A stretch of 64,000 bases of DNA from Flavobacterium sp. (GTDB taxonomy: Bacteria; Bacteroidota; Bacteroidia; Flavobacteriales; Flavobacteriaceae). The DNA lies in assembly GCA_021740105.1 (NCBI GenBank), contig JAIPAM010000001.1:1-64000 (forward strand), given 5' to 3'. Each line of letters opens with the position of its first letter. The first letter of the stretch is position 1. A program made the translations under genes and the position numbers. Below the pieces are notes generated by a model. That model had not been told where the DNA came from and did not search any database. It saw only the letters and a list, made by a program, of their open reading frames with translations. This document shows positions 35,502 to 43,415 of the stretch, piece after piece.

Positions 35502-36401
35502 ATGTCAATTGAAGTTGTAAATATATCAAAAAGTTATGGTGATCAGAAAGCACTGGACGCCGTTTCCTTCTCGGTTAAAAAAGGGGAGATTGTTGGTTTT
35601 TTAGGCCCAAATGGTGCTGGAAAATCTACTTTGATGAAAATATTAACAACCTACATCACTGCAGATGAAGGAAGTGCTGCCGTAAATAGATTTGACGTAA
35701 ATTCTAACCAAAAGGCGGTTCAATTGTCTGTAGGTTATTTGCCGGAGCACAATCCATTGTATTTAGATTTGTATGTAAGAGAATATTTGGCATTCAATGC
35801 TGATGTTTTTAAAGTAGAAAAATCAAGAATAAATGAGGTTATAGAATTAACCGGTTTGACTTCTGAAAGTCATAAAAAAATTGGTCAATTGTCCAAAGGA
35901 TATCGCCAAAGAGTGGGTTTAGCCAATGCGCTTTTACACAATCCTGATGTTTTAATCTTAGATGAACCCACTACTGGTTTGGATCCAAATCAATTAGTGG
36001 AGATTAGAAATGTGATTAAAAATGTGGGAAAAGACAAAACGGTATTCTTATCAACACACATTATGCAAGAGGTTGAGGCCATTTGCGATCGTGTCATCAT
36101 TATCAATAACGGTAAAATTGTTACCGATAAAAAATTGGATAAACTAGTTTCCTCCGACAAAGAACAAGTTATTGAAGTTGAATTTGATTATAAAATCGAA
36201 GACCAAGCTATTGCAAAAATCCCTAATTTAAAATCCTATAAAAATATTCATGACTGCATTTGGGAATTGACTTTTATTTCTGAAACCGACATGCGTCCAG
36301 TTGTTTTTGATTTTGCTAATGAAAACGGATTAAAAACACTTCAATTGAATCAAAAGAATAAAAACCTGGAAGCAATTTTTAGGGAAATAACCAAAAAATA
36401 A
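35502..36401 (+). CDS. gldA: Gliding-motility ABC transporter ATPase GldA
   Basis: 299 residues. The cytoplasmic ATPase shows Walker A (GPNGAGKST), a Q-loop, the signature LSKGYRQRVGL, Walker B (VLILDEPTTGLD) and the switch His (FLSTHIMQEVE). The sequence follows GldA closely in length and in the C-terminal extension (KNLEAIFREITKK). GldA works with the membrane proteins GldF and GldG, which are not in this window. In known Flavobacterium genomes gldA lies apart from gldFG. Start chosen at MSIEVVNISKSYG, because the promoter -7 box overlaps the longer version. It converges on metF with only six bases between stops. Confidence 0.9.
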   Translation: MSIEVVNISKSYGDQKALDAVSFSVKKGEIVGFLGPNGAGKSTLMKILTTYITADEGSAAVNRFDVNSNQKAVQLSVGYLPEHNPLYLDLYVREYLAFNADVFKVEKSRINEVIELTGLTSESHKKIGQLSKGYRQRVGLANALLHNPDVLILDEPTTGLDPNQLVEIRNVIKNVGKDKTVFLSTHIMQEVEAICDRVIIINNGKIVTDKKLDKLVSSDKEQVIEVEFDYKIEDQAIAKIPNLKSYKNIHDCIWELTFISETDMRPVVFDFANENGLKTLQLNQKNKNLEAIFREITKK

Positions 36402-36407
36402 ATCTTT

Positions 36408-37364
36408 TTAAAAAAGTGCCTTAGCAATTTGGCGAATATTCTCTGATTTTCCCATTGAATAATAATGCAAAACAGGAACACCTGCTTGTTTTAATTCCAA
36501 TGATTGTTGGATTGCCCATTCAATTCCCACCGCTTTTACCTCAGCTGCAGAAGTGCATTTTTCAACGGCAGTAATTAAATCTTCCGGTAAATCAACACGG
36601 AATATTTGCGGCAATAATTGCATGTGTTTCTTTACGGCAATTGGTTTTATCCCTGGAATAATAGGTATTGTAATTCCCATTGCTCTGGCTTTTTCAACAA
36701 ATTCAAAGTATTTAGAATTGTCGAAAAACATTTGGGTAACCACATAATCAGCCCCTGCATCTACTTTTTCCTTTAACCTTTTTAAATCCGATTGGAGCGA
36801 TGGTGATTCCAAGTGTTTTTCTGGATAACCAGCAACGCCGATACAAAAATCAGACTTGTTATCTACATCAATTAAATCATGTAAATATTGACCATTATTT
36901 AATCGCTTTATTTGTTTCACTAAATCGACAGCATAATTATTTCCCCCATTTTTAGGCATAAAATATTTTTCCTCTTTCATCGCATCTCCACGTAACGCCA
37001 TCACATTATCTATACCTAAATAATGGCAATCTACTAGTAAATACTCTGTTTCCTCTTTTGTAAATCCACCACAAAGCACATGTGGAATAGTATCTACATT
37101 GTATTTATGTTTTATGGAAGCACAAATTCCTAGAGTCCCAGGACGCATTCTGGTAAGCTTTTTATCTAATAATCCGTTTCCTTTATCGATATAAACAAAC
37201 TCTTCTCGTGAAGTAGTTACATCAATAAATGGAGGATTAAATTCCATTAATGGGTCGATATTATCATATAATTCTTGGATACTTTTTCCTTTTTGAGGCG
37301 GTATAATTTCAAAAGAAAATAAAGTATTCCCTTTCGCTTTTTCAATGTGTTTTGTTACTTTCAT
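36408..37364 (-). CDS. metF: 5,10-methylenetetrahydrofolate reductase
   Basis: 318 residues. The FAD enzyme reduces methylene-tetrahydrofolate to methyl-tetrahydrofolate, the methyl donor for MetH. Landmarks are FSFEIIPPQKGKS near the N-terminus, DVTTSRE, NVMALRGDAM, VAGYPEKH and DYVVTQMFFDN. It is the last gene of the metH-metH-metF operon, 11 bases below the second metH gene. By position it falls under the control of the SAM riboswitch at 41271-41372. Confidence 0.97.
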   Translation of the reverse strand: MKVTKHIEKAKGNTLFSFEIIPPQKGKSIQELYDNIDPLMEFNPPFIDVTTSREEFVYIDKGNGLLDKKLTRMRPGTLGICASIKHKYNVDTIPHVLCGGFTKEETEYLLVDCHYLGIDNVMALRGDAMKEEKYFMPKNGGNNYAVDLVKQIKRLNNGQYLHDLIDVDNKSDFCIGVAGYPEKHLESPSLQSDLKRLKEKVDAGADYVVTQMFFDNSKYFEFVEKARAMGITIPIIPGIKPIAVKKHMQLLPQIFRVDLPEDLITAVEKCTSAAEVKAVGIEWAIQQSLELKQAGVPVLHYYSMGKSENIRQIAKALF

Positions 37365-37375
37365 TTGTATAATTA

Positions 37376-40054
37376 TTAATCAGCAATATTTGGATTCAAC
37401 CATTTTGTTGCTACTTCTGTTGAAATATTTCTCCGTTTTGAATAATCTATAACCTGATCTTCTTTAATTTTTCCAAGGCCAAAATACTTACTTTCAGGAT
37501 TTCCAAAATAATATCCTGAAACCGATGAAGCAGGCCACATGGCCATACTTTCCGTTAATTTTACGCCTATTTCTTGTTCTACATTTAGTAATTTCCAAAT
37601 GGTAGGTTTTTCCAAATGATCTGGACACGCTGGATAACCAGGTGCCGGCCTTATTCCTTTGTATTTCTCCTCAATTAAATCATCCGGTGATAAAACCTCA
37701 TCGGAAGCGTAACCCCAGATTTCTTTTCTCACTTTTTCATGTAGATATTCTGCAAAAGCCTCCGCCAATCGATCTGCAAGTGCTTTGACCATGATAGAAT
37801 TATAATCGTCTAAATTCGTTTCAAATTCCGAAGCCCATTCATCAACTCCAAAACCTGTGGTGACACAAAAAGCACCCATATAATCTGTTTTTCCAGAATC
37901 TTTTGGGGCAATAAAATCGGCTAAGGCCATATTTGGAGCTCCAGCTGTTTTTTGAGATTGCTGACGTAAGGTTAGAAAGGTTAATGGCTGTTGGCTGTTA
38001 GTTGATGAAACCAAAATATCATCATCGTTAACTTGATTGGCCGGGAAAATTCCATAAATGCCTTTAGCTGCTAACTTCTTTTCTTTCAAAATAATTTTGA
38101 GCATTTCTTGAGCATCTGCAAAAACAGAAGTTGCTTGTTCTCCGACAACCTCATCTGTTAAAATAGTTGGATATTTTCCAAACAATTCCCATGTTCTAAA
38201 AAACGGTGTCCAATCGATGTAAGGAACCAATTCATCTAAATCGGCTTCTATGGTTTTTGTTCCAATAAAATTAGGTTGGAAAGGGGTGTAATTATCCCAA
38301 TCTAATTTTAATTTATTGGCACGTGCTTGTTCGATAGTTAGAAAATTTTTATCTCTACTTCTATTCAAATATCCTTCTCTCAACTCATCGTATTCCGAAC
38401 GAATATCGCTAGTATATTTTAAATTGGAATCCTCATTCAATAAATTTCCTGCTACCGTAACGGCTCTTGAAGCGTCGTTAACATGAATTACAGTATTCGA
38501 ATATTGAGGGGCAATTTTAACAGCAGTATGTGCTCTAGAAGTCGTTGCTCCTCCTATCATAATTGGAATTTTGACGTTTAATCTTTCGAGTTCTTTAGCC
38601 AAATAAACCATTTCATCCAAGGATGGAGTAATTAATCCGCTTAAACCTATAATATCGACGTTGTTTTCAATTGCAGCAGCGATAATTTTCTCTGGCGCAA
38701 CCATTACCCCTAAATCGATAATTTCATAATTATTACAACCTAAAACAACTGATACAATGTTTTTTCCAATGTCGTGAACATCGCCTTTTACAGTTGCCAT
38801 TAAAATTTTTCCGGCCCCTTGCTTGTCGCCAACTTGCTTGCTAGCTTCTATGTAAGGAAGTAAATAAGCAACTGCTTTTTTCATTACACGTGCTGATTTT
38901 ACTACTTGTGGCAAGAACATTTTTCCACTTCCAAATAAATCTCCCACTACGTTCATTCCGGCCATCAAATTGATTTCGATAACATCAATCGGTTTGGAAG
39001 CGGCGAGTCTGGCTTCTTCAATATCAAGGTCGATAAATTCATCGATTCCTCTTACCAAAGAATGTGTTAATCGCTCTTGAATAGTTCCCGAGCGCCATTC
39101 TTGAACCGCTTTTTCGTTTATCTTGGAATCTCCTTTTACATTTTCGGCAAAATCCAGTAATCTTTCAGTGGCATCTTCTCTTCGATTTAGAAGAACATCT
39201 TCAACATGTTCTAATAAATCTTTTGGGATTTCATCATAAATAGTTAACATTTCAGGATTAACAATTCCCATTGTCATTCCATTATTAATTGCGTGGAATA
39301 AAAACACCGAATGCATTGCTTCACGAACGGTATCATTACCTCTAAACGAAAAAGAAACGTTACTTACGCCACCGCTTACATGCGCATGAGGTAAATTTTC
39401 TTTAATCCATTTTGTAGCTCTAAAGAAATCTAACGCATTCAGTTTGTGCTCGTCCATTCCGGTGGCCACAGGGAAAATATTAGGATCAAAGATGATGTCT
39501 TGAGGCGGAAAACCAACTTCATTTACTAATATATCGTACGACCTTTTACAAATTTCGATTCTCCTATCATAATTATCCGCTTGACCCACCTCATCGAAGG
39601 CCATGATGATAACTGCCGCTCCATATTTTTTAATCAATTTTGCATGATGGATAAAACGTTCTTCACCTTCTTTTAAAGAAATTGAATTGACTACACTTTT
39701 CCCTTGTGCTACTTTTAAACCGGCTTCAATAATTTCCCACTTTGAACTGTCAATCATCAATGGAACACGAGAAATATCGGGTTCGGATGCAATTAAATTT
39801 AAGAAAGTGGTCATTGCATAAACGCCATCAAGCATTCCCTCGTCCATATTGACATCAATGATTTGTGCTCCACCTTCTACTTGCTCTTTGGCAATAGAAA
39901 GTGCTTCCTCATATTTCTCCTCTATTATTAATCGAAGAAATTTTCGTGAACCCGTTACATTCGTCCTCTCACCAACATTAACAAAATTGGTATTAGGCGT
40001 AATTACTAGTGGTTCAAGACCTGATAACTTCAAGTAGTTGTTGGTATTTGACAT
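37376..40054 (-). CDS. metH: Methionine synthase, folate, cobalamin and activation domains
   Basis: 892 residues. Domains in order: pterin-binding (about 1-300, [14 protein letters not shown]); the cobalamin cap and Rossmann domain (about 330-560, [15 protein letters not shown] with the B12-ligand His, and [15 protein letters not shown]); and the SAM-binding activation domain (about 570-892, [30 protein letters not shown]). It lacks the N-terminal homocysteine domain, which is supplied by the separate gene 47 bases upstream. Together they make cobalamin-dependent methionine synthase. Both halves have their own start and intact domain edges, so this is a genuine split, not a frameshift. Confidence 0.96.
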   Translation of the reverse strand: MSNTNNYLKLSGLEPLVITPNTNFVNVGERTNVTGSRKFLRLIIEEKYEEALSIAKEQVEGGAQIIDVNMDEGMLDGVYAMTTFLNLIASEPDISRVPLMIDSSKWEIIEAGLKVAQGKSVVNSISLKEGEERFIHHAKLIKKYGAAVIIMAFDEVGQADNYDRRIEICKRSYDILVNEVGFPPQDIIFDPNIFPVATGMDEHKLNALDFFRATKWIKENLPHAHVSGGVSNVSFSFRGNDTVREAMHSVFLFHAINNGMTMGIVNPEMLTIYDEIPKDLLEHVEDVLLNRREDATERLLDFAENVKGDSKINEKAVQEWRSGTIQERLTHSLVRGIDEFIDLDIEEARLAASKPIDVIEINLMAGMNVVGDLFGSGKMFLPQVVKSARVMKKAVAYLLPYIEASKQVGDKQGAGKILMATVKGDVHDIGKNIVSVVLGCNNYEIIDLGVMVAPEKIIAAAIENNVDIIGLSGLITPSLDEMVYLAKELERLNVKIPIMIGGATTSRAHTAVKIAPQYSNTVIHVNDASRAVTVAGNLLNEDSNLKYTSDIRSEYDELREGYLNRSRDKNFLTIEQARANKLKLDWDNYTPFQPNFIGTKTIEADLDELVPYIDWTPFFRTWELFGKYPTILTDEVVGEQATSVFADAQEMLKIILKEKKLAAKGIYGIFPANQVNDDDILVSSTNSQQPLTFLTLRQQSQKTAGAPNMALADFIAPKDSGKTDYMGAFCVTTGFGVDEWASEFETNLDDYNSIMVKALADRLAEAFAEYLHEKVRKEIWGYASDEVLSPDDLIEEKYKGIRPAPGYPACPDHLEKPTIWKLLNVEQEIGVKLTESMAMWPASSVSGYYFGNPESKYFGLGKIKEDQVIDYSKRRNISTEVATKWLNPNIAD

Positions 40055-40068
40055 ATACTTTTTTTAAT

Positions 40069-40094
40069 CCTGCAAGGTTTCTAAACCTTGTAGA
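40069..40094. repeat. Hairpin between the two metH genes
   Basis: TGCAAGGTTT (40071-40080) and AAACCTTGTA (40083-40092) form a 10-bp stem with a two-base gap. No T-run follows on the minus strand. It lies in the 47-base gap and could stabilise or tune the two messages. Confidence 0.6.
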
Positions 40095-40101
40095 ATAGTT
40101 G

Positions 40102-41091
40102 TTAGACTTTTCTCGGTTTATAATTCTTCGCCACTTCAGCAATTAATTTAATATGGTCTGGATTAGTTCCGCAACATCCACCAATAATATTGATTAAATT
40201 CTCATCCAAATACTCTTTAATTTGCGTTTGCATTTCGGCGGGTGTTTCATCGTATTGCCCAAATGCGTTGGGCAATCCTGCATTGGGATGCGCCGAAATA
40301 TTAAATGAGGTATTGTGAGATAATTGTTTCAAATACGGTTTTAGTTGTTTGGCTCCAAGGGCACAATTAAATCCAACACTCAACAATGGAATATGAGAAA
40401 TTGAAATTAAGAAAGCTTCCACCGTTTGTCCTGAAAGTGTTCTTCCAGAAGCATCCGTAATGGTTCCTGAAACCATAATTGGAATATCGATTTTGCGTTC
40501 TTCTTTTACTTCTTCGATTGCAAAAAGTGCTGCTTTAGCATTTAAGGTGTCAAAAATAGTTTCCACTAAAAGTAAATCTACCCCTCCATCAATTAGCGCT
40601 TCAACCTGCTGCTTATAGGCAATTCTTAATTCATCAAAAGTTACCGCTCGAAAACCGGGATCATTTACATCCGGCGACATGCTGGCGGTTCTATTGGTTG
40701 GACCTATCGAGCCCGCAACGAAACGAGGTTGGTTAGGGTTTTTTGCAGTAAATTCATCTGCCACTTGACGCGCTATTTTAGCCGATTCAAAATTGAGTTC
40801 GTACACTAAATCTTCCAAATAGTAATCGGCCATTCCGATGGTCGTTCCCGAGAAGGTATTGGTTTCCACAATATCGGCTCCTGCTTCAAAATACTGTGCG
40901 TGAATTGCTGCAATAGCTTGTGGTTGGGTAAGGGATAACAAATCGTTATTTCCTTTTAAGGAATGAGGGAAATTGGCAAAACGCGCTCCACGAAAATCTT
41001 CTTCAGAGAAATTATAACGTTGCAGCATGGTTCCCATTGCACCGTCGAGAATTAATATTCGCTTGTTTATTTCTTGTAAAATTGAACTCAT
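40102..41091 (-). CDS. metH: Methionine synthase, homocysteine-binding domain
   Basis: 329 residues, matching only the first domain of MetH. A (beta-alpha)8 barrel binds homocysteine through zinc. The zinc ligands are seen as Cys in [11 protein letters not shown] and the Cys pair in [13 protein letters not shown]. The N-terminus ([17 protein letters not shown]) is typical. It is the first gene of the unit and is preceded by a SAM-I riboswitch and a dispersed repeat. The product must dock on the separate pterin/cobalamin protein encoded next. Confidence 0.95.
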   Translation of the reverse strand: MSSILQEINKRILILDGAMGTMLQRYNFSEEDFRGARFANFPHSLKGNNDLLSLTQPQAIAAIHAQYFEAGADIVETNTFSGTTIGMADYYLEDLVYELNFESAKIARQVADEFTAKNPNQPRFVAGSIGPTNRTASMSPDVNDPGFRAVTFDELRIAYKQQVEALIDGGVDLLLVETIFDTLNAKAALFAIEEVKEERKIDIPIMVSGTITDASGRTLSGQTVEAFLISISHIPLLSVGFNCALGAKQLKPYLKQLSHNTSFNISAHPNAGLPNAFGQYDETPAEMQTQIKEYLDENLINIIGGCCGTNPDHIKLIAEVAKNYKPRKV

Positions 41092-41135
41092 TTATTTTTT
41101 TACTATTATTAATAGAAAGGCAAAAAAATAAATTA

Positions 41136-41197
41136 TAGCCCCGGGTGAAGTGGAAATCCTGCGGTCTTTACCGCAGAATGCAACGAAAAACGGGAAT
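41136..41197 (-). repeat. Dispersed intergenic hairpin repeat, copy 1
   Basis: On the minus strand it runs ATTCCCGTTTTTCGTT, then the hairpin CTGCGGT-AAAG-ACCGCAG (41159-41176), then GGATTTCCACTTCACC and GGGGCTA. The frame of the element matches 43319-43402 and 54587-54653. It lies between the riboswitch and metH, so it is transcribed in the leader. Confidence 0.6.
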
Positions 41198-41270
41198 ACA
41201 ATCCATCGAGATGCCTGTAATTGTGCTTCAAAAAAATAAAAATGTTATGGAAAGGGAGAGAAATTCTCGG

Positions 41271-41372
41271 GTTATCTGTTCACGCTGTGCGTGATAGAAT
41301 GTAGCACCTTCTTTAGGAATAAAGGGTTGCTAAGCTTTCATCGGGTCTAATCCCTCGGGCTTTCGTGATAAC
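41271..41372 (-). promoter_or_regulatory. SAM-I (S-box) riboswitch
   Basis: On the minus strand P1 is GTTATC with GATAAC at the two ends. Inside are the kink-turn region (GAAAGCCCGAGGGATTAGAC then CCGATGAAAGC), the conserved GCAACC, and GGTGCTACATTC. P4 is the strong hairpin TCACGC-ACA-GCGTGA. All core S-box elements are in order. It should turn the metH-metH-metF operon down when S-adenosylmethionine is plentiful. The downstream switch is not obvious: a GAGAATTTCTC hairpin follows, but without a long T-run. Confidence 0.9.
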
Positions 41373-41374
41373 AA

Positions 41375-41660
41375 TCAGTAAATTTATGAACGGTGCAAAG
41401 AAAGTGAATTGTAGTTTATTTTACAACTTTATTGGTTAAAAAATAAAATAATAATACAAACGGCTTTAAATCAAAAAAGCCATCCCTAGATTCTGAAATA
41501 TATCAGAATAAATGGAAAGCTTTTCATTGGTCTAACTACTAAACCGGGCTACGGGTTACAAAGCCGTAGCAAAACAACACAACAATCTTTATCCCGGATT
41601 ATCGGGAACTTTTTTGGGCAAAAAAGTCACGCTGTTACACGTGACTTTTCCCAATTTAAG
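41375..41660. other. Gene-free stretch between the riboswitch and tRNA-Asp
   Basis: Contains the probable promoter of the riboswitch transcript (a weak TTG-N20-TTTCTTTG on the minus strand). It also has two small hairpins: GCTACGG/CCGTAGC at 41548-41570 and TCCCG/CGGGA at 41592-41607. The tRNA terminator is at its right end. No gene is seen. Confidence 0.5.
41620..41651 (-). terminator. Terminator of tRNA-Asp
   Basis: AAAAGTCACG (41622-41631) pairs with CGTGACTTTT (41640-41649), followed by T6 on the minus strand, 12 bases past the tRNA. Confidence 0.85.
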
Positions 41661-41734
41661 CGGTCTGGACGGGACTCGAACCCGCGACCCCATGCGTGAC
41701 AGGCATGTATTCTAACCAACTGAACTACCAAACC
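41661..41734 (-). tRNA. tRNA-Asp (anticodon GUC)
   Basis: 74 bases. The acceptor stem GGTTTGG pairs with CCAGACC with one G-T. The D arm begins TAGTTCAGTTGG. The anticodon loop is CTGTCAC with anticodon GTC. The T arm reads GCGGGTTCGAGTCCCGT, and the discriminator is G. CCA is not encoded. It has its own promoter and terminator. Confidence 0.97.
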
Positions 41735-41752
41735 AGCGCTTTATTGCGAGTG

Positions 41753-41782
41753 CAAATATACAATCTATTTCGACTCTAGCAA
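41753..41782 (-). promoter_or_regulatory. Promoter of tRNA-Asp
   Basis: TTG (41780-41782), 19 bases, TATATTTG (41753-41760) on the minus strand, 18 bases before the mature tRNA 5' end. Confidence 0.8.
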
Positions 41783-41819
41783 GTGTTTTATTATAAAAAT
41801 TTAATTATTACAATCTATT

Positions 41820-42746
41820 TTATCCAAAAGATTGTTTTTCAACAAGGTATGTGGTGAGGATTTTCTCGAAATTGGCACCAACAGCAACGGGGACATACTT
41901 AATTTTATTCTGGGCGCAGGTAATTGCTACCTTTTTGAAATAATTGGTAACCTGATTCTCGTAGGTTTCCTTAATATTATCTGCAAAAATATTAATTTCT
42001 TCTCCAGATTCTAAGTCGATAAATTTTCTTGGAGCGGCATCGAAATCGAAATTTAATTCCGTTTTTTCATCAACTACATGAAACAAAACGATTTTGTGTT
42101 TGTTGTGTTTCAGATGTTGTAATGCCGTGAATAAAGCGTTTTCATTTCCTGATTGAAACATGTCTGTAAACAGAACAATCATGGAACGTCGATGAATTTT
42201 TTCAGCAATTTGATGTAAAAAGGAAATGGTATCAGTGCTTTTTGGGGTTTTACTGTTTTCTAATAATGATTCTAATTTGTTTAAAATCATTCGGTGGTGG
42301 CGATCGCTTCCTTTTTCCGGAGCATAATATTCATAGGTGTTAGAATAGACGCTGAGTCCAACGGCATCTCGCTGCTTTTTCAATAAATTCATTAGTACTG
42401 CCGAGGCTAGAATAGAAAATCCAATTTTGCTTTCATAAAATAGCTGACTTTCTTTCAGCTTTGGATAATGCATCGAGGACGAATTATCGATGATTAAGTG
42501 GCAGCGCAAATTAGTTTCTTCCTCGTATCTTTTGGTATACAGCCGATCGGTTTTTGCGAATAATTTCCAATCCATGTGCTTCGTACTTTCCCCAGGATTG
42601 TAGACTTTGTGTTCTGCAAACTCCGCCGAAAATCCATGAAACGGACTTTTATGCATTCCAGAAATAAACCCTTCAACGATTTGATTCGCTAACAATTCAA
42701 GGTGCTGAAAGCTAGAAATTTTCTCTATTTGGGATTTAATTTTCAT
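41820..42746 (-). CDS. DUF58 domain protein
   Basis: 308 residues, no signal peptide. The N-terminal part has the DUF58 core (EFAEHKVYNPGESTKHMDWKLFAKTDRLYTKRYEEE, shown here as YNPGESTKHMDWKLFAKTD). A von Willebrand factor A-like segment follows (HLIIDNSSSMHYP, IVLFTDMFQSGNE). DUF58 proteins usually accompany MoxR-type AAA+ ATPases in envelope stress or protein maturation units, but no MoxR gene is in this window. A TACATTTG box (42751-42758) ends five bases before the ATG, so the message may lack a leader. The function is unproven. Confidence 0.85.
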   Translation of the reverse strand: MKIKSQIEKISSFQHLELLANQIVEGFISGMHKSPFHGFSAEFAEHKVYNPGESTKHMDWKLFAKTDRLYTKRYEEETNLRCHLIIDNSSSMHYPKLKESQLFYESKIGFSILASAVLMNLLKKQRDAVGLSVYSNTYEYYAPEKGSDRHHRMILNKLESLLENSKTPKSTDTISFLHQIAEKIHRRSMIVLFTDMFQSGNENALFTALQHLKHNKHKIVLFHVVDEKTELNFDFDAAPRKFIDLESGEEINIFADNIKETYENQVTNYFKKVAITCAQNKIKYVPVAVGANFEKILTTYLVEKQSFG

Positions 42747-42750
42747 CCTT

Positions 42751-42758
42751 CAAATGTA
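42751..42758 (-). promoter_or_regulatory. -7 element of the DUF58 gene
   Basis: TACATTTG on the minus strand ends five bases before the ATG at 42746, which predicts a leaderless or nearly leaderless message. No clear TTG box lies upstream. Confidence 0.4.
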
Positions 42759-42827
42759 TTAAAAGATTGATGGAATTGAAAATTAAAAGAGCGGAAATAT
42801 AGCGCCTGGAACAAATTTCCTTAAAAT

Positions 42828-42859
42828 AAAAAAGGTTTGACTTTGGTCAAACCTTTTTT
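42828..42859 (-). terminator. Terminator of trxA
   Basis: A perfect 14-bp stem (AAAAAAGGTTTGAC with GTCAAACCTTTTTT) around TTTG, T-rich on both strands. Confidence 0.92.
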
Positions 42860-42881
42860 ATTCTTGCAACAATTAAATGTT

Positions 42882-43199
42882 TTATAATAAAGTATTCAAG
42901 CTGTCAGCATAGGTTTGTTTTGGTGCAACACCCACTTGTCTTGCAACCACTTCTCCTTTATGAAAGACTAAAACGGTTGGGATATTTCGTACTCCGTATT
43001 TTGCAGCAAACTCTTGATTTGCATCTACGTCTACTTTTCCAACTACTGCTTTACCAGCAAATTCTTCACTTATTTCGTCAATGATTGGTCCAACCATTCT
43101 ACAAGGCCCACACCATGCTGCCCAAAAATCGACCATTACTGGTTGGTCTGATTTTAAAACTACTTCGTCAAAAGTAGCATCTGTTATTGCTAATGCCAT
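42882..43199 (-). CDS. trxA: Thioredoxin
   Basis: 105 residues, standard thioredoxin length. The redox site is C30-G-P-C33 in FWAAWCGPCRM, with the cis-Pro in RNIPTVLVF. A cytosolic disulfide reductant for ribonucleotide reductase and other enzymes. It is bounded by its own terminator and a TAAATTTG promoter element at 43232-43239, so it is probably monocistronic. Confidence 0.97.
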   Translation of the reverse strand: MALAITDATFDEVVLKSDQPVMVDFWAAWCGPCRMVGPIIDEISEEFAGKAVVGKVDVDANQEFAAKYGVRNIPTVLVFHKGEVVARQVGVAPKQTYADSLNTLL

Positions 43200-43231
43200 A
43201 TTTTCTATGTTTTTAAATTAATTTTCTAATG

Positions 43232-43239
43232 CAAATTTA
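43232..43239 (-). promoter_or_regulatory. -7 element of trxA
   Basis: TAAATTTG on the minus strand, 32 bases upstream of the ATG at 43199. The TTG box is not clear. Confidence 0.45.
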
Positions 43240-43318
43240 ATAATTAAATACCATTTGAACACTATTGTAAAATTACTTTTGATTATGAGTGTATTGGTTT
43301 AATTTATCTATTTTTATT

Positions 43319-43402
43319 GGCAGCCTTTTCCCGCTTTCATCCCAATCCGTGTTGTGTTTCGTACCTCTCCGCAACCCGGTATTTTCCCTTCTATCGGGGC
43401 TA
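43319..43402 (+). repeat. Dispersed intergenic hairpin repeat, copy 2
   Basis: Begins GGCAGCCTTTTCCCGCTTTC and ends TTTTCCCTTCTATC-GGGGCTA. The centre has only a weak GTTG/CAAC pairing and differs from the other copies. It sits between trxA and dnaE. Confidence 0.6.
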
Positions 43403-43415
43403 GAGTTTTGAGAAA

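Noticed and set aside
37376..41091. Frameshifted metH gene
   Set aside because: The two parts are separated by 47 noncoding bases, each has its own ATG, and the break falls exactly between domains.
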